64,000 nt of DNA from Candidatus Coproplasma stercoravium (GTDB lineage Bacteria; Bacillota; Clostridia; Christensenellales; Borkfalkiaceae), in assembly GCA_018713165.1 (NCBI GenBank), contig DVFR01000021.1, forward strand, positions 20,300 through 84,299, given 5' to 3'. The notes beneath the pieces are model-generated. The model did not search any database. It was not told where the DNA came from and worked only from the letters and a program-made list of their open reading frames with translations. Positions 1 through 8,267 of the stretch are shown here, in pieces. The first letter of the stretch is position 1. Each line of letters begins with the position of its first letter. The position numbers and the translations under genes are program-made.

Positions 1-281
1 CGCGAGAGGACGCGCGCCGTATCCTTTACGGGCTCGCCCCTGCCAATCTGCAGGTCGTTGCTCGACAAAAAGAGCGCGTAGCCCCCGAGCTCGTACATTC
101 CCACTTCGAACGACACCCTCGTGCGGGTGGACGCCTTCTGGAAAATCATGCCGAGCTTTTTGCCCTTTAAGTAATCTTTCTGTATTCCGTTATTCCTTTC
201 GAATTTGAGCTGGTCGGCGAGGTTGAGTATGGAAAGAATATCCTCCCTCGAAAGGTCGCCGAGTCTAAGTAAATGTTTCAT
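1..281 (-). CDS. argF: Ornithine carbamoyltransferase, N-terminal part (cut by window edge)
   Basis: The reverse strand encodes about 93 residues starting [16 protein letters not shown]. It includes the carbamoyl-phosphate-binding motif STRTR followed by [12 protein letters not shown], which is diagnostic of ornithine carbamoyltransferases. The enzyme makes citrulline from ornithine and carbamoyl phosphate in the cytoplasm. Its ATG (281-279) overlaps the argD stop in an ATGA, so the two genes are probably translationally coupled. The C-terminal two thirds lie outside the window, so the ornithine-binding half cannot be checked. Confidence 0.93.
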   Translation of the reverse strand, partial: MKHLLRLGDLSREDILSILNLADQLKFERNNGIQKDYLKGKKLGMIFQKASTRTRVSFEVGMYELGGYALFLSSNDLQIGRGEPVKDTARVLS

Positions 282-1444
282 TCGCTTATAACCTCGCTTA
301 AAATTTTGAGCGCAAAGTCAATTTCGTCTTTGCTTATATTCAGGGGCGGCAGAAGGCGCACTTTTGAGTGTGCCGTGAGCACCAGAAGCCCCTTATCGAT
401 GCATTTTTTTGCAATTTCGGAGGCGGGTTTTGCGGTTTTGATGCCTATCATGAGCCCCATGCCGCTCACTTCCTCCACGCCTTCAATCTTCTCCAATCCC
501 GTCTTAAAATACTCGCCCTTTTCGCGCACGGAAAGCAGGAGCTTTTCGTCTATTCTTCCGATTATACTGCACGCGCCCGCGCAAACCACGGGGTTGCCGC
601 CGAAAGTAGAACCGTGGTCGCCGAATCCGAACACGTTTTCACACTTATCAAAGAGCATGCACGCGCCTATCGGAAGTCCGCCGCCCAGTCCCTTTGCCGT
701 GGTGACTATGTCGGGAGAAATGCCGTACGCCTGGTAGGCATACAGATAGCCCGTTCTGCCGTTGCCCGTCTGTACTTCGTCGCAGATAAGCAGGATATCG
801 CGCTCCTTGCAGAGCTTTTCGACAGACTTTACGAAATCTTTATCGAGCGTATTTACCCCGCTCTCGCCCTGGATGCATTCAATCATTACGGCGCAGGTGT
901 TTTCGTTTACGCACTTTTCAACGCCCTCCGTCGTGGGCTCGGCGTACACGAACCCTGCGGGGAAAGGGCCGTAATACTTATGGAACGCGTCCTGCCCCGT
1001 CGCGGCGAGAGTTGCGAGAGTTCTGCCGTGAAAGGAATCTTTTAAAGTAATTATCTCCTTTCTCTTTTCGCCGTGGTGAACTTCGCCGTATTTGCGCGCC
1101 GCTTTAATGGCACATTCGTTGGCCTCGGCGCCGCTGTTGCCGAAGAACACCTTCTTCGCGCCCGTCTTTTCGCACAAAAGTTTTGCAAGGCGCGCCTGCG
1201 GCTCGGTGTAAAAGAGGTTGCTCGTGTGCTGAACGCTGTTAAGCTGGGCAATAACCGCATTCTTCCACTCCTCGTCGTTTATGCCGAAAATATCCACCGC
1301 AATGCCGCTGCCGCAGTCGACGTATTCCTTGCCGTCGTAGTCGTAGAGGCGGCACCCCCTGCCCTCTTTAAATGCCACGCGGAAGCGTGCGTATGTCCCC
1401 GCTATATATTGCTTATCCTCATCTATAATATTTTTTCCGTCCAT
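278..1444 (-). CDS. argD: Acetylornithine aminotransferase
   Basis: A class-III PLP-dependent aminotransferase of 388 residues that converts N-acetylglutamate semialdehyde to N-acetylornithine. Visible motifs are the cofactor-phosphate site GNSGAEANE (about 102-110), the PLP ring aspartate in ICDEVQTG (about 220-227) and the Schiff-base lysine K251 in TTAKGLGGG. The frame is open upstream to a TTG at 1483, but the ATG at 1444 has a GGTGA-type ribosome site and gives the usual family length. It sits between argB and argF in the arginine operon. Ornithine versus succinyl-ornithine specificity is assigned from context only. Confidence 0.93.
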   Translation of the reverse strand: MDGKNIIDEDKQYIAGTYARFRVAFKEGRGCRLYDYDGKEYVDCGSGIAVDIFGINDEEWKNAVIAQLNSVQHTSNLFYTEPQARLAKLLCEKTGAKKVFFGNSGAEANECAIKAARKYGEVHHGEKRKEIITLKDSFHGRTLATLAATGQDAFHKYYGPFPAGFVYAEPTTEGVEKCVNENTCAVMIECIQGESGVNTLDKDFVKSVEKLCKERDILLICDEVQTGNGRTGYLYAYQAYGISPDIVTTAKGLGGGLPIGACMLFDKCENVFGFGDHGSTFGGNPVVCAGACSIIGRIDEKLLLSVREKGEYFKTGLEKIEGVEEVSGMGLMIGIKTAKPASEIAKKCIDKGLLVLTAHSKVRLLPPLNISKDEIDFALKILSEVISE

Positions 1445-1529
1445 CTCGTCACCGTAAACCAATAATTCGGCAAGGGGCGGCAATCGCCCCGAATACTAAA
1501 ATAAAGACTGATTTAAAAGGATAAATCAG

Positions 1530-2378
1530 TCAACTGTAAAACATGGTGCCGCTGCCTTCTTCAGACAAAATTTCCACCAAAATGGAATGGTAAACCCTGC
1601 CGTCGGTTATGAACACCTTGTTCACGCCGCGGCGTATGGCTTCCTTGCAGCAATCTATTTTGGGTATCATGCCGCCCGATATTATGCCCTGCTTTACGAG
1701 CGCGGGAATATCGGACACGTATACCTTTTTTATAAGGCTGTCGGGGTCGTCTTTATCCTCCATAAGCCCCTTTATGTCGGTCATTAAAATGAGGCTCTCC
1801 GCCCCAATCGCCCCGGCTATCGCCGCCGCGGCCGTGTCGGCGTTTATGTTATAAATATTTCCGCCGTCGTCGAAACCAATCGGGGAAATGACGGGAACAT
1901 AGCCGAGGCTGAGCATATCCTTTATGACGCCCGCGTCGACATTTACAATCCTGCCCACATAGCCGAGGTCCTCGGAGACCTTTTCGCATTTAAGCATGTG
2001 TCCGTCTTCGCCGCAAAGGCCGATTGCTTTGCCGCCCGCCGCGCAGAGAAGGTCGACGAGCGATTTATTCACCTTGCCTGCAAGCGCCATGCGGGCTATT
2101 TCGGCAGTTTCGGCGTCGGTATAGCGCAGTCCGTTCACAAATTTGGGCGTTATGCCCATCTTTTTGGAAATATCGGAAATCTCGGGGCCGCCGCCGTGGA
2201 CGAGCACGACTTTGATTCCGAGGGCGCTGAGCACTGCGACGTCGTTCATTACAGCAAATTTGAGCTTGCCGTCGGTCATCGCGTTGCCGCCGTATTTTAT
2301 AACTATAATCTTGTTATAGTATTTTTTGATGTACGGCAGAGCCTCAACCAAAAACTCAGCCTGTTCCTGTTTATCCAT
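1530..2378 (-). CDS. argB: Acetylglutamate kinase
   Basis: A 282-residue amino-acid kinase that phosphorylates N-acetylglutamate, the second step of arginine synthesis. It opens with the nucleotide-binding segment VIKYGGNAM and carries VLVHGGGPEI, both typical of ArgB, plus the C-terminal GGMIPKI segment. The ATG is preceded by CGGAG. It lies 64 bp after argJ and 85 bp before argD in the same direction. In many bacteria this is the arginine-inhibited enzyme, but the inhibitor site cannot be judged here. Confidence 0.95.
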   Translation of the reverse strand: MDKQEQAEFLVEALPYIKKYYNKIIVIKYGGNAMTDGKLKFAVMNDVAVLSALGIKVVLVHGGGPEISDISKKMGITPKFVNGLRYTDAETAEIARMALAGKVNKSLVDLLCAAGGKAIGLCGEDGHMLKCEKVSEDLGYVGRIVNVDAGVIKDMLSLGYVPVISPIGFDDGGNIYNINADTAAAAIAGAIGAESLILMTDIKGLMEDKDDPDSLIKKVYVSDIPALVKQGIISGGMIPKIDCCKEAIRRGVNKVFITDGRVYHSILVEILSEEGSGTMFYS

Positions 2379-2442
2379 AGATTCTCCGAAATTCTGTGCC
2401 GTCTTTCCCGTTTTTGCTCTTTAATACTTAATGCGCCCCGCG

Positions 2443-3663
2443 TCAGGTGCGGTAGTCGCCGTTTATTTTAACGTAGTCGTAAGTCAGGTCGCAGCCCCAC
2501 GCAGAGGCCTTGCAGCCTCCGAGTTTCAAATCGATGTTTATTTCGACTTCGTCCTTTAAAAGCACTTCCTTTGCGAATTGCTCGTCAAACGGAATTCCGC
2601 TGCCGTTCTCGCATACGGGAAGCCTGCCCTTCGAGGAACGGAAGCTTACGTCTATTCTGTTCACGTCTACGGGCTCGCCCGCATAACCTATCGCGCAAAG
2701 CACCCTGCCCCAGTTGGCGTCGGCGCCGAACATCGCTGCCTTCACGAGCGAGGACTTGATTACGGATTTTGCGACGTTTTTTGCCATTTTGGCAGTTTTT
2801 GCGCCGCGGACGTTGCATTCTATAAGCTTCGTCGCGCCCTCGCCGTCCTTTGCAATCATCTTCGAGAGCTTTACCGTGCAGTAATGAAGAGCCTTTCTGA
2901 ACGCCGAGAAATCGGCGCCAGCCTCTTCAATCTTTTGGTTTTCCGCAAGCCCGTTTGCAAGTATGCAGCAGGTATCGTTCGTGGACTGGTCGCCGTCTAT
3001 GCTGACCATATTGAACGACGTTTTTACGTCCTCGGAGAGTGCCTTTTGCAGCATCTGCGAAGATATGCTGACATCGGTGGTTATGAATATGAGAGTCGTC
3101 GCCATGTTGGGGCAAATCATGCCCACGCCCTTTGCAATCGCGCCGATGCGGCAGGTTTTGCCGCCAAGTTCAAATTCAACGGCAACCGACTTGGGAACGG
3201 TATCGGTCGTCATGATGGCTTCGGCCGCGCTGTCGCTGTTTAACGAGAGCGAAGAATAGAGTTCGCCGATGGCGTTCGCCATGGGCGTTATATCGAGCGG
3301 AAGCCCTATCACGCCCGTCGAGGCGACTATGACGTCCGACGAATCGATGCCCGCAACCTTCGTAACGAGGGCGCACATCTTCTCCGCCACTTCCTCGCCG
3401 TCTTTGTTGCAGGTGTTCGCGTTGCCGCTGTTGCATATCACCGCCTGCGCCACGCCGTTTGCAATGTTGCGCTTTGTGACGAGCACGGGCGCGCCCTTTA
3501 CAAGGTTCTGGGTAAACACGCCGGCCGCCGCGCAGGGCACGTCGCTCACAATGAGCGCAAAATCTTTTTTATCCTTATTTTTCCTTATGCCGCAGTGTAT
3601 GCCGCCCGCTTTAAAACCGAGGGGCGCGCACACTCCGCCGCTTGTCTCACGCAAAAATTTCAT
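2443..3663 (-). CDS. argJ: Glutamate N-acetyltransferase / amino-acid N-acetyltransferase (ArgJ)
   Basis: A 406-residue ornithine acetyltransferase. It recycles the acetyl group from acetylornithine to glutamate and, when bifunctional, also uses acetyl-CoA. The self-cleavage motif MATTL is at about 187-191, so the precursor should split before T189 into alpha and beta chains with that threonine as nucleophile. No argA-type synthase is visible in the window, which fits a bifunctional ArgJ, but this is inference. A strong promoter and an ArgR-like box precede it, so argJBDF may be a transcript separate from argC. The ribosome-binding site is weak. Confidence 0.95.
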   Translation of the reverse strand: MKFLRETSGGVCAPLGFKAGGIHCGIRKNKDKKDFALIVSDVPCAAAGVFTQNLVKGAPVLVTKRNIANGVAQAVICNSGNANTCNKDGEEVAEKMCALVTKVAGIDSSDVIVASTGVIGLPLDITPMANAIGELYSSLSLNSDSAAEAIMTTDTVPKSVAVEFELGGKTCRIGAIAKGVGMICPNMATTLIFITTDVSISSQMLQKALSEDVKTSFNMVSIDGDQSTNDTCCILANGLAENQKIEEAGADFSAFRKALHYCTVKLSKMIAKDGEGATKLIECNVRGAKTAKMAKNVAKSVIKSSLVKAAMFGADANWGRVLCAIGYAGEPVDVNRIDVSFRSSKGRLPVCENGSGIPFDEQFAKEVLLKDEVEINIDLKLGGCKASAWGCDLTYDYVKINGDYRT

Positions 3664-3739
3664 ATTAACAAATCAGAAGTGCCTTAAAAAAGTTATTACC
3701 AAAGCTTTTGCGACGGCTGCTTAGCCAAGATTTTTATAT

Positions 3740-3768
3740 ATTATATCCCAAAATTGCCGCGCCGTCAA
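3740..3768 (-). promoter_or_regulatory. argJ promoter (sigma-A type)
   Basis: On the minus strand a TTGACG -35 (3768-3763) and a TATAAT -10 (3745-3740) are separated by exactly 17 bp. The predicted start lies about 70 nt before the argJ ATG. The rest of the 308-bp argJ-argC gap shows no gene that I can support. Confidence 0.75.
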
Positions 3769-3777
3769 TCGACTTGG

Positions 3778-3792
3778 TGAAATATTTATTCA
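3778..3792. promoter_or_regulatory. ArgR-box-like site upstream of argJ
   Basis: TGAAATATTTATTCA resembles the ARG box (TGAAT-4W-ATTCA), with 12 of 14 positions matching in one register. It lies 9 bp upstream of the argJ -35 hexamer. The arginine repressor gene itself is not in the window, so binding is inferred from motif and context. Confidence 0.5.
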
Positions 3793-3971
3793 AAACAACG
3801 CTTTTTAAAAACATGCCGCAACACGGGCGGCACATTCATAAACGCGGGCGGCGCTTTTATAAAAAATATAGCTGAAACCAGCCGCCGCAAATTGCAAATT
3901 ACAGCCGTTTGCCGGCCGTACCTGGCGATTAAACCGCCCGCAACGCCCGAGCCGGATTGAAAATTGCAATG

Positions 3972-4904
3972 TTATACGAGCGAGAACGTTTCGTCGAGCC
4001 CGAGCATTATGTTCATGTTCTGCACGGCCGCGCCCGAGGCGCCCTTGCCGAGATTATCGAACACGCTGCACATGAGTATCATATTGTTGTTGCCGCTTAC
4101 GTAAATTTTTAAAAGATTGGTACCCGCCAGCTCATTTGCAGGCAAATACGCGGGAATTTCCTCTTTTTTTGCCACTTTTACGAAATTCTGCGACGCATAG
4201 TACTCTGCAAAGTAGTTTCTTATGTCGTCTGCACCCATTTTTTTGAGCAACAGGCTTTTGTAAAGCGGAACGGTTACGCACATTCCGCAATAGAAGTCAC
4301 CCACAATGGGATTAAAAATCGGGGCGTGTTCAAGCGCGCATTCCTTTACCATTTCAGGCAGGTGCTTGTGTGAAAGCGAAAGCGAATACTGCCTCGGGGA
4401 AGATAAGAGCACGCTCCTGCCCTCCGCCTCATATTCCGCTATCATCTTTTTGCCGCCGCCCGAATAGCCCGTTACAGAATGTGCGGTGAGAGGATAGCCC
4501 GCGCCGAGAATTCCCCCTTTCACGAGCGGCGCGACGAGCGTTATAAAGCCGGTGGCGTGGCAACCGGGATTTGCAACGCGCGGAGAGCGGGCAATCGCCT
4601 CTCTCCTCTCCGCCGAAAGTTCGGGAAGCCCGTACACCCAGCCGTCCGCCGTGCGGTGGGCCGTCGACGTGTCAATCACGCGCACCGACGGGTTCTCTAT
4701 CAGAGAAACCGACTCTCTCGCCGCCGCGTCGGGCAGGCATAGAAAACAGATATCGGCGGCGTTCAGCCGTTCCTTTCTCGCAGAAACGTCTTTGCGAAGC
4801 TCTTCGGGAATGGTTATAAGGTTTATGTCGCCGCGCTTTGCAAGCCTCTCATAAATCTGGAGCCCCGTCGTGCCCTCGCGGCCATCTATAAATACGTTAA
4901 ACAT
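3972..4904 (-). CDS. argC: N-acetyl-gamma-glutamyl-phosphate reductase (short type)
   Basis: About 310 residues, matching the shorter ArgC type. The enzyme reduces acetylglutamyl phosphate with NADPH. The start MFNVFIDGREGTTG contains the nucleotide-binding loop, and the catalytic cysteine is C115 in ANPGCHATGF. The frame can be extended to 4937, but that ATG has no ribosome site, whereas the internal ATG at 4904 aligns with the family start. It follows argG (163 bp) and precedes argJ (308 bp). Confidence 0.93.
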   Translation of the reverse strand: MFNVFIDGREGTTGLQIYERLAKRGDINLITIPEELRKDVSARKERLNAADICFLCLPDAAARESVSLIENPSVRVIDTSTAHRTADGWVYGLPELSAERREAIARSPRVANPGCHATGFITLVAPLVKGGILGAGYPLTAHSVTGYSGGGKKMIAEYEAEGRSVLLSSPRQYSLSLSHKHLPEMVKECALEHAPIFNPIVGDFYCGMCVTVPLYKSLLLKKMGADDIRNYFAEYYASQNFVKVAKKEEIPAYLPANELAGTNLLKIYVSGNNNMILMCSVFDNLGKGASGAAVQNMNIMLGLDETFSLV

Positions 4905-4965
4905 TTTAAATAATTTTCCGCCGTAACAAGCGGCCATGTATTATAAACCGGTTATGCAGTACAAA

Positions 4966-4982
4966 GCGGCAAACATTGCCGC
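4966..4982 (-). terminator. Possible weak terminator after argG
   Basis: A perfect 7-bp hairpin (GCGGCAA, 3-nt loop, TTGCCGC) is followed on the minus strand by TTTGT. It lies between argG and argC. The T-run is short, so readthrough into argC is likely. Confidence 0.3.
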
Positions 4983-5067
4983 TTGCCGCAGATACCGTTT
5001 TTTATTTGCCGCGCGCCGCTTTATTTTCGGCGCACGGTTTTTACCGTATAATTTTTTCCTTATAAAT

Positions 5068-6288
5068 TTATTTGAGTTTTTTCTCGTCGAGGAGAGCCTT
5101 TATCTTGATGGGCAGACCGAACAGGTTGATAAAGCCTGCGGAATCGGTCTGGTCGTAGCAATGGTCCTCGCCGAACGTTGCGATATCTTCGCTGTAAAGC
5201 GAGTGAGGCGAAGTTATGCCCGCGGGAATTATGTTGCCCTTGTAGATGCGAAGCTTTACGTCGCCCGTAACGTTCTCCTGGGTCTTGTCGACAAACGCGT
5301 CGAACGCCTCCCTGAGCGGAGTGAACCACTGACCGTCGTACACCATCTCGCCGTATTTGATGGCAATGAGCTGCTTATAGTGCGCAGTCGCCTTGTCGAG
5401 GCAGATAGATTCGAGAAGTTCGTGCGCGGTATATAAAATTGTGCCGCCGGGAGTTTCGTATACGCCGCGGCTCTTCATTCCGACAAGGCGGTTTTCCACC
5501 ATATCGATAATGCCCACGCCGTTTTCGCCGCCGACTTTGTTGAGCTTTTCAATCAACGAAACGCTGTCGAGCTCTTCTCCGTCTATCGCGGTGGGAATGC
5601 CCTTTTCAAAATGGATGGTTATATAGGTGCTCTTGTCGGGCGCTTTCCAGGGGGATACGCCGAGTTCGAGTATCTTATCGTACTGCGGCTCGTTCGCAGG
5701 GTCTTCGAGGTCAAGCCCCTCGTGCGACAGGTGCCAGAGGTTCTTATCCTTGGAATAGTTGGTTTCCCTGTTTATTTTAAGGGGAACGTTGTGTGCCTCG
5801 GCGTAGTCAATCTCCTCGTCGCGGCTCTTTATGTTCCATATGCGCCAGGGCGCGATTATGGGCATTTCGGGCGCGAAAGCTTTGATTGAAAGCTCGAAAC
5901 GCACCTGGTCGTTACCCTTGCCCGTGCAGCCGTGGCAAATTGCGTCGGCGCCCTCTTTTTTGGCTATCTCAACTATCCTCTTTGCGATTACGGGACGGGC
6001 AAACGAAGTGCCGAGAAGGTACCTGTTTTCATATACCGCTCCCGCTTTCATCGTGGGATAGATGTAATCTTCGATAAATTCCTTGCGAAGGTCCTCTATA
6101 TAAAGTTTGGATGCGCCCGTTTTAAGCGCCTTTTCTTCAAGCCCCTCAAGCTCCGATTCCTGACCTACGTCGGCGGAGACGGCTATAACCTCGCAATTAT
6201 CGTAATTTTCTTTGAGCCAGGGAATGATAATCGACGTATCAAGCCCGCCCGAATACGCAAGAACTACTTTTTTAATCTTCTTTTCCAT
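5068..6288 (-). CDS. argG: Argininosuccinate synthase
   Basis: A 406-residue N-type ATP pyrophosphatase that joins citrulline and aspartate. The P-loop AYSGGLDTS is at residues 11-19, and the conserved [13 protein letters not shown] segment follows at about 120-132. Length and motifs are standard for ArgG. It is the first gene of the leftward arginine block and has its own strong promoter with ArgR-like boxes. argH is not next to it and is absent from the window. Confidence 0.97.
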   Translation of the reverse strand: MEKKIKKVVLAYSGGLDTSIIIPWLKENYDNCEVIAVSADVGQESELEGLEEKALKTGASKLYIEDLRKEFIEDYIYPTMKAGAVYENRYLLGTSFARPVIAKRIVEIAKKEGADAICHGCTGKGNDQVRFELSIKAFAPEMPIIAPWRIWNIKSRDEEIDYAEAHNVPLKINRETNYSKDKNLWHLSHEGLDLEDPANEPQYDKILELGVSPWKAPDKSTYITIHFEKGIPTAIDGEELDSVSLIEKLNKVGGENGVGIIDMVENRLVGMKSRGVYETPGGTILYTAHELLESICLDKATAHYKQLIAIKYGEMVYDGQWFTPLREAFDAFVDKTQENVTGDVKLRIYKGNIIPAGITSPHSLYSEDIATFGEDHCYDQTDSAGFINLFGLPIKIKALLDEKKLK

Positions 6289-6344
6289 TACTTTTTTCGT
6301 CCGCTTTAATATATTTGAAGCGTTCTTTGAGCTTCATCGCGCAA

Positions 6345-6373
6345 ATTATACAATATATACAAGTTCAAGTCAA
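6345..6373 (-). promoter_or_regulatory. argG promoter
   Basis: A TTGACT -35 (6373-6368) and a TATAAT -10 (6350-6345) are separated by 17 bp on the minus strand. The leader to the argG ATG is about 50 nt. Confidence 0.8.
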
Positions 6374-6413
6374 GCGTTTCTTGTGTATATTTAAAAAAAT
6401 TTAAGGAAATTTT

Positions 6414-6467
6414 TGCATAAATATTCACATTTTATTCATTTTTAAAGAATAATTGCATAAATATGCA
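6414..6467. promoter_or_regulatory. Tandem ArgR-box-like operators upstream of argG
   Basis: Two sites lie 40 bp apart: TGCATAAATATTCA (6414-6427; reverse complement TGAATATTTATGCA, a good Bacillus-type ARG box) and the palindrome TGCATAAATATGCA (6454-6467). They lie 41-94 bp upstream of the argG -35 in AT-rich DNA. Spaced boxes suit a hexameric ArgR. Being upstream of the -35, they may act by looping or bending rather than by direct occlusion. Confidence 0.55.
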
Positions 6468-6537
6468 AAATTTATCCATAATTTGCACACAATACGCGCG
6501 GCAGAGGGTTTTGCCGCGCAAAAACGCGCGAAGGGTT

Positions 6538-7179
6538 TTAATAGAGCCTTATGAGAAAGGTGTATTTTTTAAGCTCGGCGCGATATCTCTTCCAGTCGGG
6601 CATAAAGCGCGAAACGAGCTGCCAGAATTCCTTTGAATGGTCATGGTGAACGGTGTGGCATAGCTCGTGAACCATAACGTATTTCTGCACGGACTGCGGG
6701 AGCATGAGCAGCTTGAAATTAAAAATTATATTGCAGTTGCCGTCGCAACAGCCCCACCTTCCCGTGTAAGAGCGAAAGGATACCGAAGCAGCCTTTAAAT
6801 TGCACGCCCGCTCGACCTCGCGGAATTTTTCGGTAAAGTATCCGCCGAGAGTGCCGACGTAAGCCGATTTAAAGCCCCTTTCGCCCGTAACGTGCACCCC
6901 CGCGCCGTCGATAAAGTTACGCGTGCTCTTTATTACGGGCACGAGGTCGCCGCCTACATATGCCATGCGGTAATCTCTAACGCTCTGCCTTGCGAGATTG
7001 TTTGCGCTGTTGAACGCCATTGCGCGCTCTATCCACCCGCGCTTTCCGGCAATCACGTTTTCGACGTCGCGCAGGCTCGCGCGCTGCGGCGCGCGCACGA
7101 TAATTTTGTTGTCCTCGGTAACCTTTATGGTGTACGTTTTTCTGTCGCTCTTTATAAGCGTATATTCATATTTAGGCAT
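6538..7179 (-). CDS. YgjP-like zinc metallopeptidase-domain protein (DUF45)
   Basis: A 213-residue protein with the zinc motif HELCH (171-175) and a third candidate ligand H181 in DHSKEFW, the signature of the YgjP/DUF45 M48-like family. No signal peptide or membrane segment is seen, so it should be cytoplasmic. Substrates are unknown for most family members. It stands alone between the argG promoter region and the thioesterase gene. Confidence 0.85.
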   Translation of the reverse strand: MPKYEYTLIKSDRKTYTIKVTEDNKIIVRAPQRASLRDVENVIAGKRGWIERAMAFNSANNLARQSVRDYRMAYVGGDLVPVIKSTRNFIDGAGVHVTGERGFKSAYVGTLGGYFTEKFREVERACNLKAASVSFRSYTGRWGCCDGNCNIIFNFKLLMLPQSVQKYVMVHELCHTVHHDHSKEFWQLVSRFMPDWKRYRAELKKYTFLIRLY

Positions 7180-7281
7180 AACTGATTTCCGGTCTCAAGC
7201 TTAAAGCCGGTAATCCGGCTTTCCGCATACTTTAAACTTGCCCGCCGCGGCATACGCCGCGCGGGCAATTCAAAACAAAAA

Positions 7282-8010
7282 TTATATTCTTCTGAACTCA
7301 ACCTTAATTCTTACGCGCGCCTCGTCGCCGACTCTGCCCTCAATGAGTGAAACGTCGCCGTCGTCGGCACGGAAAAATTCAAGTTTTTCGCCGTATTTGC
7401 ACTGCTTTACGTATGTAATCAGAACGTTTTTAACGCTCCTTGTGCCGAGCTCGTCGACGCTGAACGTATCGAGGCACAAATCGGCGTATTTGGTGTTGTT
7501 TACGTGGAAATAATGGTCGTAATCGGAGGCCGAAACGATTTTTTCGTACTTCTTTTCGCCCACTTTCAGCGGCGCAATGCGCCACGAGTTATAGTCGATT
7601 GCGCGGAAATCGTTATATTCGCGCGTGTCACCCTCGAAAAACGCGCTCGTCGGGAGAATGGCAAAAGTCTTCAGGTCGACCATGCACCAGCGGGTCGTCG
7701 CAACGCACACTTTTTCATCCCCGGAATACACTTCAAACTCCCTTAAAAAGATGGTGTTTTTCGGCTTGATGGGCCACGTGTGCACCGTGAGCTTTTCTTT
7801 AAGTTTAATAGGACGGTAAATTTCTATGTACCAGTTTGCGAGAATGAAACCTATGCCTCTCGGGGCTATGTCGTCATAGCCGAAGCCGAGTTCGTCGGCA
7901 GAAAGACAGGCCGACTCTTCGAGCACCGACATGAGCGACGAGAGTTTGAGCTCGTCTTTGAAATCCACGTCGGTATAACGGATATCGTAATCCCTTATAT
8001 TCCTGTACAT
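7282..8010 (-). CDS. Acyl-ACP thioesterase (FatA/FatB family)
   Basis: A 242-residue double-hotdog acyl-ACP thioesterase, of the bacterial length. The first hotdog starts YDIRYTDVDFKDELKLS. The second carries the catalytic region DHYFHVNNTKYADL (about 169-182), with the Asn/His arrangement of the family. It releases free fatty acids from acyl-ACP. AGGAG precedes the ATG. Chain-length preference cannot be read from the sequence. Confidence 0.9.
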   Translation of the reverse strand: MYRNIRDYDIRYTDVDFKDELKLSSLMSVLEESACLSADELGFGYDDIAPRGIGFILANWYIEIYRPIKLKEKLTVHTWPIKPKNTIFLREFEVYSGDEKVCVATTRWCMVDLKTFAILPTSAFFEGDTREYNDFRAIDYNSWRIAPLKVGEKKYEKIVSASDYDHYFHVNNTKYADLCLDTFSVDELGTRSVKNVLITYVKQCKYGEKLEFFRADDGDVSLIEGRVGDEARVRIKVEFRRI

Positions 8011-8075
8011 TTTTCAACTCCTGAACAAAAAACATCGCAGCGCAGCAGGCTCATACCCGCTTGCACAGCGATATA

Positions 8076-8104
8076 ATTATATCACGGCGCAAAAAAAATG
8101 TCTA
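8076..8104 (-). promoter_or_regulatory. Thioesterase gene promoter
   Basis: TAGACA (8104-8099), 17 bp, TATAAT (8081-8076) on the minus strand. Next to it (8119-8155) are three near-identical 12-13 bp copies of AAAAATACAGGC. Confidence 0.6.
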
Positions 8105-8212
8105 ACGAATGACGGCCCAAAAATACAGGCAAAAAATACAGGCAAAAAATACGGCAAATTGCCCGAGTCCGTCAATTATGTTTGACATAGTACTATAAAT
8201 ATTACCAAACTA

Positions 8213-8253
8213 TTGACATTCAGCCGCAATTTATGTTATAATTTTTATAACAT
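8213..8253 (+). promoter_or_regulatory. PadR-flavodoxin operon promoter with perfect palindromic operator
   Basis: TTGACA (8213-8218), 18 bp, TATAAT (8237-8242). The -10 lies inside a perfect inverted repeat, ATGTTATAA-TTT-TTATAACAT (8233-8253). ATGT...ACAT ends are characteristic of PadR-family operators, though the classical spacing is 8 bp. Autorepression by the downstream PadR protein is a reasonable inference. Confidence 0.7.
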
Positions 8254-8267
8254 ACGGGAGAAATACC

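Noticed and set aside
4938..5067. Promoter or ARG box for argC
   Set aside because: No convincing -35/-10 pair or ARG box is visible in the argG-argC gap; argC is probably read through from argG.
8119..8155. Three 12-13 bp direct repeats near the thioesterase promoter
   Set aside because: They are short and A-rich. They may be operator repeats or polymerase slippage, and there is not enough to support a claim.
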